In this document: piece by piece, positions 7,300-14,449 of the stretch | Layout: the number at the start of each line of letters is the position of its first letter | How positions within the stretch are numbered: position 1 is the stretch's first letter | From: Gemmataceae bacterium | GTDB lineage: Bacteria; Planctomycetota; Planctomycetia; Gemmatales; Gemmataceae | Assembly (NCBI GenBank): GCA_020847555.1 | Contig: JADLBT010000331.1 | Location: forward strand, 1-20,392 | DNA length: 20,392 bases | Reading direction: 5' to 3' | Position numbers and translations under genes: made by a program | The notes under the pieces: model-generated | Database searches by the model: none | The model's input: only the letters and a program-made list of their open reading frames with translations | What the model was told of the DNA's origin: nothing

Positions 7300-8466
7300 T
7301 TACGGCACGGCCGGTTGCATCGGCGGGATTGGATGTTGCTTTGGTGCCGGCATCGGCACTGCTGCGCCGCCTTCGACCGGCGGGGACGACGGGACGACGG
7401 CGGGGGCAGAATGCGGCCCACCGTGGCCGTACTGCGGCTGGGCCTGCGGCAGGATCAGCACCGGCACATCCTCGCGAATCACTTGCAGCCAGAACGGATC
7501 CACCGGCCTGCCGTCCAAGGACACCAGGACGGTCACTTCCTTGCGCAGCAGGTCGGGTAACCTGTCGGGGGGAACCCGGTCGCCGCCGGCAAGCGACGCC
7601 CGGACGGCTCGCGCGGGCAGGGACTGCTGACGCAGGTCGAACGTAACCTCCTTGATTTTGACCGTCTGTTTGCGGACAACGCCCCCCTCCTCGACTTCAT
7701 ACGCCGCCTCGTACACACGGGTGTCGCCATCGCTCTGCCGGATGTGTACGACCCCCTTTTCGTCGATGCTGGCGGCCCCCAGGGTCGGCTGGAGTCCCTG
7801 CGGCGGCCTGATCCCTCCCGGCCCTGGTTCGGGCATCGGCGGGAAGGTGGGCGCCTGGTTACCCTTCACGCCCGGGGCCGGCACCTTCTCCGGGGGCTGG
7901 AAGCTGACCTCCGTCAGCCGCGCCTCGGCCTTGGGAGGAATCGGTTTCATCGGAGCATCGAACTTCGGGAAAGGGGGGCCGTCCATCGGCGGCGGGAAGG
8001 TCCACTCGCGCGGCGCGCTCAGCACCAGCGTCCCGGCCTTGAGAATGCCGCGATACTCCGGGGTCAGCTTCTGGCCCTCGAACACCAGGAGGACCGGCAC
8101 CTCGGTCCGCAACCGCTCGGCGAGCGCCTGGGCGTCCACCTTGTCGCCAGCGGCATCGGTGATCTTGAGACTGGCCGGGGCCGCCTTCCAGGTCGTCTCC
8201 CGGGACTTGATCTTCATGACCGTGATCTGCATCGTGGTCTCAACCGGCCGCCCCTGTTCGTCCTTGCGGAGTTGCTTGACCGTCTGCGTCTCGGGGATCA
8301 TTAGCGGGTAGAACTGACGGACGACAACCTCCCCGTCCTTCAGGCTCGCCAGCGCGGGCATCGACGCGGGGCCGTGGCCGTATGCCCCGTAGCTCCCGTA
8401 TCCCGCCCAGCCGGCAACAGGGAGCAGCCCCAGCACGGCCGCCGCGGCCAGTAGTTTGCGCACCAT
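7300..8466 (-). CDS. Secreted protein of unknown function with a duplicated domain
   Basis: The 388-residue product has a clear signal peptide (MVRKLLAAAAVLGLLPVAGWA) and then a short Gly/Tyr stretch (GYGSYGAYGHG). I do not recognise a named family. The protein holds two similar segments, about residues 45-150 and 238-340. In each, a basic beta-like run (MKIKSRETTW; VKIKEVTF) is followed by a Leu-rich helix, then EVPVLLVFEGQKLTPEYRGI in the first copy and EVTVLVSLDGRPVDPFWLQV in the second, and a final hydrophobic strand (TLVLSAP; PVLILPQ). A Pro-rich linker (about 151-235) joins them and a Pro-rich tail follows. GAGAGGGA precedes the ATG at 8466. It lies downstream of the second PSD1 gene on the same strand, but a terminator separates them, so it is probably transcribed alone. 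Confidence 0.75.
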   Translation of the reverse strand: MVRKLLAAAAVLGLLPVAGWAGYGSYGAYGHGPASMPALASLKDGEVVVRQFYPLMIPETQTVKQLRKDEQGRPVETTMQITVMKIKSRETTWKAAPASLKITDAAGDKVDAQALAERLRTEVPVLLVFEGQKLTPEYRGILKAGTLVLSAPREWTFPPPMDGPPFPKFDAPMKPIPPKAEARLTEVSFQPPEKVPAPGVKGNQAPTFPPMPEPGPGGIRPPQGLQPTLGAASIDEKGVVHIRQSDGDTRVYEAAYEVEEGGVVRKQTVKIKEVTFDLRQQSLPARAVRASLAGGDRVPPDRLPDLLRKEVTVLVSLDGRPVDPFWLQVIREDVPVLILPQAQPQYGHGGPHSAPAVVPSSPPVEGGAAVPMPAPKQHPIPPMQPAVP

Positions 8467-8539
8467 GACGTGTCCCTCTCAGGTAAAGATTGGTTCGCGG
8501 CGCGGCTCGCCGGGTCCGCGCCCCCTGTATCGTCCTGCG

Positions 8540-8576
8540 AAAAACGGGCCTGAAACCCGTACCGTGTTTCGGCCCG
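8540..8576 (-). terminator. Rho-independent terminator after the second PSD1 gene
   Basis: On the - strand, CGGGCCGAAAC (8576-8566) pairs with GTTTCAGGCCCG (8556-8545), giving an 11-bp stem with one bulged base and a 9-nt loop. Five T residues (8544-8540) follow directly. The hairpin lies about 75 bp after the stop of the PSD1 gene at 8653. It is the only palindrome I found here with a canonical U-tract. Confidence 0.7.
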
Positions 8577-8652
8577 TGCTCCTCATACCGCAATCCCCGG
8601 CAGACCCCGCTCGGCTCGCCGGTCCTACCAGAGTATGCATTCCGATCCGGCC

Positions 8653-11430
8653 TCAGTCCACAAACGCGAACTCATTCGCCAGCAGCAGCACCTGAGCGTA
8701 GCGCTCCCACGCGCCCAGCACCGGCCCCTCGACCGATCCGGCCTCGGCGCGGGCCGCGTCCAGGAAGCGCAGCCCCAGCGCCGCCTCGTCCCGGTCCGCC
8801 GGCCGGGCGTAGATGCGCCGGTAGAGCCGCTGCACGCGCGCCTCGTCCCCCTCGACGCCGGCCACGTCGGGGCACCGGATCACGCCGCGCGCCTGCTCCA
8901 GCACGAAGGGGCTGTTGAGCAAAAACAGCGCCTGCTGCGGCACCGTCGTGCTGTGCCGCTGTGGCGTTGCCGTGTCCGGGCTGGCGAAGTCGAAGGTGCG
9001 GAACAGACCCGGCAGGTTCTGGCGGTCGATGAACCCGTACACCGTCCGCCGGCCGGTGTACGGCGCTCTCGTCAGATCGACCGCCGGGCCGCCGGCCTTC
9101 CGATCGAGGTTGCCGGCGACGAACAGCAGGCGGTCGCGCAGCGCCTCGAAGTCCAGCCGGCGCCGGTTCATTCGCCACAGCAGCCGGTTATCGGGATCGG
9201 CCTTCAGGCCGGCCGCGTCGTCGGCGCTGCTCTGCTGGTAGGTGCGCGACAGCAGAATCAGCCGGTGCAGGCGCTTGACGGACCAGCCGTCTTCCGTGAA
9301 ATGGCGGGCGAGCCAGTCGAGCAGCTCGGGGTGGGTGGGCGGTTCCGAGCGCAGGCCGAAGTCGCCGGGCGTGCGCACCAGGCCGTGGCCGAAGTGGTGC
9401 TGCCAGACGCGGTTGACCAGGACGCGGGCCGTCAGCGGATTGTCCTTGCTGGCGATGGCGCGGGCCAGTTCCAGCCGCCCGCTACCGTCCTTGAAGGGCT
9501 GGCGGTTCGGCCCGGCCAGGACGCCGAGGAGCTGGCGCGGCACGACCGGGCCGGGATTGTTCGGGTTGCCGCGCAGCAGGACGCGCGCCTGCACCGGCTG
9601 CGGGCGGTCCTGCAGCACCATCGCCCGCGGCGGCGCGACCGTCGAGCTGGCCCGCCACTTATCAACCTGCTGCCGCAGCCCGGTCAACGTGTTGCGCATC
9701 GCCCGGTCGAGGAACGGGCGCAGGTCGTCGGGGCTGAGGCTCGTCGGCGTGCCCGGGGCGTACAGCAGCAGCCGTACCGCCTCGGCGTGGACGTCCGGCA
9801 GCGCTTTCGCGGGCTGGGCCTGCTGCCAGCGTTTCTCCACCTCCGCGAAGACCCCGGCGTAACGCTGGGCCACCTCGCGCAGCGACGTGGGCGGCTTGCC
9901 GGCGAAGGCGTGCGCCACCATCTTGCTGAGCGGGCGCTGCCGGTCGGTGCTGGCAGCGAACCTCGCGGCGAGGGCCGGCGCCTTCACGGCGAACTCCTTC
10001 GGCGACAGAGCGGCGAAGGCGTACCAGGGGGCCAGCACCGGGTTGTGCGTTCTGCGCGTCTGGTCCAGGAACGCCGCCCAGCGCTTGACCATCACCGGCG
10101 AAAGCTCCCCGGACCCGAGCGACGGGTACGGCTCCTCGCCGGGGCCGCGCTGGGCGTTGCGCACTGCCAGCAGGTAGTCGGCCGTCAGGGCGCGGTGCCG
10201 GGCCGCCGTCTTCGCGAGCGCGTCGGCGGTGGCGTCGGCCAGTTTCTGCTCGCGTGCCTTTAGCTCTCTCTCGTAGGCCAGGTACTCCGGCGTGCGCTCC
10301 GGCTCGCCGATCAGGGGCAGATCCTTGGGCTCGATCGAGCTAGCGAAAACGCCATGCAGCGAGTAGTAATCGGCAATCGGGATCGGGTCGTACTTGTGGT
10401 CGTGGCAGCGAGCGCACGCCACTGTCAGCCCCAGCAGACCGCGCGTCACCACGTCGATGCGGTCGTCGATGATGTCGTTCTGATTGTTCAGGAAGCGGCG
10501 CCCGAGCGTCAAAAAGCCCATCGCGGCCAGCGCGCGCGGGTCGGCCTGCGGCAGGCGGTCGGCGGCGAGCTGCTCGACAAGGAACTGGTTGTAAGGCTTA
10601 TCCTCGTTGAAGGCGCGGATGACGTAGTCGCGATAGGTGTAGGAGTAAGCGTACCGCCTTTCTTCCTGAAAGACGTACCCCTTGGTGTCGGCGTAGCGGG
10701 CGACGTCGAGCCAGTGGCGGCCCCAGCGCTCGCCGTAGTGCGGGCTCGCCAGTAGCCGGTCCACCACCTTCGCGAAGGCGTCGGGCGAAGCGTCGGCCAC
10801 GAACGCCTCGACCTCGCGGGCGGTCGGCGGCAGGCCGATCAGGTCGAGGTAAACGCGACGGATCAGCGTGCGACGGTCGGCGGGCGGGTTGGGCGTCAAT
10901 CCCTTCGTCTCCAGTCTCGCGAGGACGAAGGCGTCAATCGACGCGGCGCCTTCGGGCAGTCCCTTCACGCGCGGCACGGGCGGATTCCCGACCGGCTGAA
11001 ACGCCCAGTGCTTCTTCCAGGCGTCCGCCGCATCCTGCCTCTGCGCGATCGTGCCCGAGGCTGGCCAGGGGGCGCCGATCTTGACCCAGGCGACCAGATC
11101 CGCGACGGCCTGCTCGGAGAGCCTGCTCTTTGGCGGCATCTTGAGATCGCCCTGATGGCGGACGGCCTGGATGAGCGGGCTTTTCTCCGGGTGGCCGGCG
11201 ACGACCAGCGGGCCGGATTCGCCGCCCTTCTTGAGGAACGCCGGCCCGTCCAGGCGCAGCCCGGCCCGCTGCTTCTCCGCACCGTGGCACGAGTGACAGT
11301 GCTCCGTCAATACCGGCCGGATGCGCTTCTCGAAAAAGTCGAGCGCCTCCGGCGACGGCTGCTGTTGCGCGGCGGCCGCAGCCGGGACGAGGAGAATGAG
11401 GCAGAAGGTGAATTGGCGCGTTCCGATCAT
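8653..11430 (-). CDS. PSD1-type protein: planctomycete cytochrome C, DUF1549 and DUF1553 domains (long form)
   Basis: A 925-residue relative of the 2451 gene with the same domain order. It has a signal peptide (about 1-22, ending AAAAAQQQ), then PSCyt1 with CHSCH (C45, C48, H49), DUF1549 (FVLARLETKGL, then DVARYADTKGY), and CARCHDHKYDPIPIADYY (C339, C342, H343). A charged helical insert follows before DUF1553 (NRVWQHHFGHGLVRTPGDFG), which ends in LLANEFAFVD. The extra length over its paralogue lies mainly between DUF1549 and DUF1553. The ATG at 11430 was chosen because it starts the signal peptide and has AGCAGGA upstream; the upstream in-frame extension to 11580 is translated palindrome. No DUF1501 partner is adjacent, which is less usual, and transcription seems monocistronic. 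Function is unknown; periplasmic haem binding is inferred from the CxxCH motifs. Confidence 0.92.
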   Translation of the reverse strand: MIGTRQFTFCLILLVPAAAAAQQQPSPEALDFFEKRIRPVLTEHCHSCHGAEKQRAGLRLDGPAFLKKGGESGPLVVAGHPEKSPLIQAVRHQGDLKMPPKSRLSEQAVADLVAWVKIGAPWPASGTIAQRQDAADAWKKHWAFQPVGNPPVPRVKGLPEGAASIDAFVLARLETKGLTPNPPADRRTLIRRVYLDLIGLPPTAREVEAFVADASPDAFAKVVDRLLASPHYGERWGRHWLDVARYADTKGYVFQEERRYAYSYTYRDYVIRAFNEDKPYNQFLVEQLAADRLPQADPRALAAMGFLTLGRRFLNNQNDIIDDRIDVVTRGLLGLTVACARCHDHKYDPIPIADYYSLHGVFASSIEPKDLPLIGEPERTPEYLAYERELKAREQKLADATADALAKTAARHRALTADYLLAVRNAQRGPGEEPYPSLGSGELSPVMVKRWAAFLDQTRRTHNPVLAPWYAFAALSPKEFAVKAPALAARFAASTDRQRPLSKMVAHAFAGKPPTSLREVAQRYAGVFAEVEKRWQQAQPAKALPDVHAEAVRLLLYAPGTPTSLSPDDLRPFLDRAMRNTLTGLRQQVDKWRASSTVAPPRAMVLQDRPQPVQARVLLRGNPNNPGPVVPRQLLGVLAGPNRQPFKDGSGRLELARAIASKDNPLTARVLVNRVWQHHFGHGLVRTPGDFGLRSEPPTHPELLDWLARHFTEDGWSVKRLHRLILLSRTYQQSSADDAAGLKADPDNRLLWRMNRRRLDFEALRDRLLFVAGNLDRKAGGPAVDLTRAPYTGRRTVYGFIDRQNLPGLFRTFDFASPDTATPQRHSTTVPQQALFLLNSPFVLEQARGVIRCPDVAGVEGDEARVQRLYRRIYARPADRDEAALGLRFLDAARAEAGSVEGPVLGAWERYAQVLLLANEFAFVD

Positions 11431-11455
11431 CGGCAGATCCTGCTGGCATTCGTGG

Positions 11456-11511
11456 GGCAGGCATTCCTGCCTGCCAGAATCAAGGCAGGACGTGTTCCTG
11501 CCGCTCGCCTT
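11456..11511. repeat. Cluster of GGCAGG/CCTGCC palindromes
   Basis: A perfect palindrome GGCAGGCA, loop TTCC, TGCCTGCC lies at 11456-11475. Further GGCAGG (11484-11489) and CCTGCC (11497-11502) units follow, and TTCCTGCCGCTCGCCTT at 11495-11511 matches 17322-17338 at 16 of 17 bases. It lies in the leader region of the PSD1 gene at 11430. Confidence 0.55.
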
Positions 11512-11533
11512 GTACCGCCTCGCCCTGAACTTC

Positions 11534-11591
11534 CTTCTTGCCGCTTGCGGCCTGGCGCGCGGTCGCTCGTCAGGTCGCAAGCGGCAAGAAG
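11534..11591. repeat. 58-bp near-perfect palindrome after clpV
   Basis: The outer 16-bp arms (11534-11549 and 11576-11591) pair perfectly: CTTCTTGCCGCTTGCG and its complement. Most inner bases also pair, down to a GGTC loop at 11561-11564, with one clear mismatch and a few G-T pairs. It begins about 21 bp beyond the clpV stop, so it can act as a terminator or mRNA-stabilising hairpin, but it has no U-tract. The TTCTTGCCGCT core also occurs at the tssB 3' end, so it is repeat-like. Confidence 0.65.
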
Positions 11592-11612
11592 AACCGCCAC
11601 GGCGATGCCGTA

Positions 11613-14294
11613 TTACTCGATTTTGTAGATAAACTTGCCGTCGGCATCTACTGACACGTGCGCCCGCTGGACGTGGACGCCCTCGGCCATGCGCGACAGG
11701 AACTCGCTCGCCAGCTCCGGCAGCAGCGTCCCCGTCAGGATGTTATCGACGTTGCGCGCCCCGGTCTCGACCTCCTTGCACCGGCTCGCAACCGTCGTCA
11801 CCACCGCGTCGTCGTAGCTGAACGTCGCCTTGTGATTCTCGCGCATGCGCGTGCCGATCTGCTTCAGCTTCAGGGTGATGATCTTCCGCAGCACCTCGTC
11901 GCCGAGCGGGAAGTACGGGATGATCTTCATGCGCCCGAGCAGCGCCGGCTTGAACACCTTCAGCAGGTCCGGCCGCAGCGCCTCCGCCAGCCCGGCCGAG
12001 TCCGGACATGTGTCCGGGTCGGCGCACACGCGCACGATCGTGTCGGTGCCGACGTTCGACGTCAGGATGATGATCGTGTTCTTGAAGTTGATCTCCTCGC
12101 CCTTGTCGTCCTGCAGCAGGCCCTTGTCGAAGACCTGGTAGAAGATTTCCTGCACGTCCGGGTGCGACTTCTCGACCTCGTCGAGCAGGACGATGCTGTA
12201 CGGCTTGCGGCGGACCGCCTCGGTCAGGACGCCGCCCTCGCCGTAGCCGACGTAGCCCGGAGCCGACCCGGTCAGGCGCGAGATCTTGTGGCTCTCCTTG
12301 TACTCCGACATGTTGATGATGACCATGTTGCGGTCGCCGCCGTAGAGGATGTCGGCCAGCGCCATGGCCGTCTCCGTCTTGCCGACGCCGGACGGGCCGA
12401 CCATGAAGAACACGCCGATCGGCTTGCGCGGGTCGGCCAGGTTGGCGCGCGACGTGCGGATGCCCTGGGCGATGGCCTCCAGCGCGTGCGACTGGCCGAT
12501 GATGCGCTCTTCCAGCTTGTCCTTCAGGGCCAGCACCGTCTTGATCTCGTCGAGGACCATGCGCCCGACCGGGATGCCGGTCCAGCTCGACACGACCTCG
12601 GCGACCGCCTGGCTATCGACCACCGGCAGGACGAGCGGCGTCTCCCCTTGCAGCTTTTTGAGGTCGATGGCCAGCCGGTTCAGGTCGGCGCGGGCCTTCG
12701 CCTCCTGGCCCTCGCTGAGCCGGTCCTTCCCGTCCCCCTTGCCGTTGGCGCGGGCGGCCGCGTGGTGCTTCTCCAGCTGGTCGCGGATCTTCTGGATCTC
12801 CGCGACTAGCTTCTTCTCCTCGGCCCAGCGCTTCTCCAGCGCGGCCAGGCGCTCCTCGGCGGCCTTCTTCTTGTCCCGGACTTCCTTCAGGCGCTCCTCG
12901 TGAACGGCGCCGGTGGCCGACTCGCGGTCCAGGATGTCGATTTCGACGTTGGCGAACTCGATCTCGCGGCGGCAGTCCTCGACCGCCGCGGGCGTCGTGG
13001 ACTGGGCCAGCCCGACCTTGGCGCAGGCCGTGTCGAGCAGGCTCACCGACTTGTCGGGCAGCTGGCGGTCGGTGATGTAGCGGTGCGACAGCTTGACCGC
13101 GTCCTCGACCGCCTCTTCCAGGATGCGCACCCTGTGGTGCTTCTCCAGCGTCCCGGTCAGGCCGCGCATCATGAGGATGCCCTTGGTGATGTCCGGCTCG
13201 TCCACCTTGACGACCTGGAAGCGGCGCTTCAGGGCCGGGTCGGTCTCGAACGACTTCTTGTACTCGGTCCAGGTGGTGGCGGCGACGGTGCGCAGCTCGC
13301 CGCGAGCCAGGGCCGGCTTGAGCAGGTTGGCCGCGTCGCCCGAGCCGGCGGCTGCTCCGGCGCCGATGAGGGTGTGCGCCTCGTCGATGAAGAGGATGAT
13401 CGGCTGGGCCGATTTCTTGACCTCCTCGATGACCGACTTGAGCCGGTTCTCGAACTCGCCCTTGACGCCGGCGCCCGCCTGGAGCAGCCCCAGGTCGAGG
13501 GTGCGCAAGATGGCATTTTTCAGCGAGTCCGGCACGTCGCCCTGGACGATACGCAGGGCGAACCCCTCGACGACGGCCGTCTTGCCGACACCCGCCTCGC
13601 CGGCCAGGATCGGGTTGTTCTGTCGCCGCCGTGTCAGGATGTCGATGACCTGGCGGATCTCCGGGTCGCGGCCGATGACCGGGTCGATCTCACCCTTCTT
13701 CGCACGCTCCGTCAGGTTCATGGTGAACTGGTCGAGGGCTGGCGTCTTCGAGTCGGGGCGCGGCTGGCCGGGGGCGCCGGCAGGTCCGGCCTCGGCGCCG
13801 GCGGCCTCGGCCTCGTCCTCGGCGGAACCGGCGGTGACGGTCCGGAGTTCCTTCTGCACCTGGTCGGCGTTGAGTTTCCCCAGCTCGGGGGAGCTGCGCG
13901 ACAGCCGGGCCGACAGCGCCCGATCGCTGAGCAGGGCGGCGAGCAGGTGGCCGCTGCGGATGCGGGGCGAGCCCTGGTCGAGCGAGGCGAACACCCACGC
14001 CTCGCGCATCAGATCGGGCAGTTCGGCCGACAGTTCCGGGGCGCGGGCGTTGCCGGTGCGCAGCCCGTCGAGCGCCCGGGTCAGCTCGCGGTTGACCTTG
14101 GCGAGGTCGGCCCCGTACTGGCGGAGGATCTTCGTCAGATCGGTGTTCGTGGTTTCGAGGAGTTTGAGCAACCAGTGCTCGACCTCGACGTTGTAGTTGG
14201 TCCGCGACATGCACAGCCCGGCGGCACCCTCCAGCCCACGGCGGCAGGTGGCGTTGAGTTTGTTCACCAGGGCCTTCAGGTTCACAGCTGCCAT
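11613..14294 (-). CDS. clpV: Type VI secretion ATPase ClpV (TssH)
   Basis: An 893-residue Hsp100/Clp ATPase of the ClpV/TssH class, which disassembles the contracted T6SS sheath for reuse in the cytoplasm. The N-terminal Clp-N domain (about 1-150) has the ClpV-type start NLKALVNKLN and EVEHWLLKLLE. An acidic/Pro linker is followed by AAA module 1, with Walker A GEAGVGKT at 232-239 and Walker B LFIDEAHTL. A coiled middle domain comes next, then AAA module 2 with GPSGVGKT at 633-640 and Walker B VLLDEVEKSHPDV. Both modules look intact. The ATG at 14294 has TTGGAG upstream; an in-frame TTG at 14306 is a weaker alternative. It is the last gene of the tssB-tagJ-tssF-clpV set, 155 bp after tssF, and is followed by a 58-bp palindrome. 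The combined N-domain and T6SS neighbours rule out plain ClpB. Confidence 0.95.
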   Translation of the reverse strand: MAAVNLKALVNKLNATCRRGLEGAAGLCMSRTNYNVEVEHWLLKLLETTNTDLTKILRQYGADLAKVNRELTRALDGLRTGNARAPELSAELPDLMREAWVFASLDQGSPRIRSGHLLAALLSDRALSARLSRSSPELGKLNADQVQKELRTVTAGSAEDEAEAAGAEAGPAGAPGQPRPDSKTPALDQFTMNLTERAKKGEIDPVIGRDPEIRQVIDILTRRRQNNPILAGEAGVGKTAVVEGFALRIVQGDVPDSLKNAILRTLDLGLLQAGAGVKGEFENRLKSVIEEVKKSAQPIILFIDEAHTLIGAGAAAGSGDAANLLKPALARGELRTVAATTWTEYKKSFETDPALKRRFQVVKVDEPDITKGILMMRGLTGTLEKHHRVRILEEAVEDAVKLSHRYITDRQLPDKSVSLLDTACAKVGLAQSTTPAAVEDCRREIEFANVEIDILDRESATGAVHEERLKEVRDKKKAAEERLAALEKRWAEEKKLVAEIQKIRDQLEKHHAAARANGKGDGKDRLSEGQEAKARADLNRLAIDLKKLQGETPLVLPVVDSQAVAEVVSSWTGIPVGRMVLDEIKTVLALKDKLEERIIGQSHALEAIAQGIRTSRANLADPRKPIGVFFMVGPSGVGKTETAMALADILYGGDRNMVIINMSEYKESHKISRLTGSAPGYVGYGEGGVLTEAVRRKPYSIVLLDEVEKSHPDVQEIFYQVFDKGLLQDDKGEEINFKNTIIILTSNVGTDTIVRVCADPDTCPDSAGLAEALRPDLLKVFKPALLGRMKIIPYFPLGDEVLRKIITLKLKQIGTRMRENHKATFSYDDAVVTTVASRCKEVETGARNVDNILTGTLLPELASEFLSRMAEGVHVQRAHVSVDADGKFIYKIE

Positions 14295-14385
14295 GGGGGT
14301 CTCCAATGAGAGTGAGATGGGGGGGAGAAGTAGTCATGAGGATAGGGCACGCAGGAGCGCTTGCCAATAGCGCAGTGCCCTACCA

Positions 14386-14407
14386 GCCCGGAGCGCCAGC
14401 GCCGGGC
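14386..14407. repeat. Dispersed GC-rich repeat in the tssF-clpV gap
   Basis: GCCCGG (14386-14391) and CCGGGC (14402-14407) form a small hairpin around AGCGCCAGCG. The 15 bases at 14387-14401 are identical to 7230-7244 in the convergent-gene hairpin. The 155-bp gap (14295-14449) shows no other feature. The hairpin may attenuate transcription between tssF and clpV. Confidence 0.5.
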
Positions 14408-14449
14408 GCTTCAAGGGTCCGGCGCAAGGGATGGCTTTCCGCACGGACC

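Noticed and set aside
8635..10263. A 542-codon + strand open frame opposite the second PSD1 gene
   Set aside because: It is a shadow frame with composition typical of antisense of GC-rich codons; no family motif is visible.
11431..11580. N-terminal extension of the second PSD1 gene
   Set aside because: The extension translates the palindromic repeats at 11456-11591 and precedes the real signal peptide starting at 11430.
14295..14306. TTG start for clpV four codons upstream
   Set aside because: The ATG at 14294 has GGAG at suitable spacing and gives the usual ClpV N-terminus.
12900..14309. A 469-codon + strand open frame opposite clpV
   Set aside because: It is a shadow of the ClpV N-domain and first AAA module, low complexity and rich in Gly/Arg/Val, with no motif.
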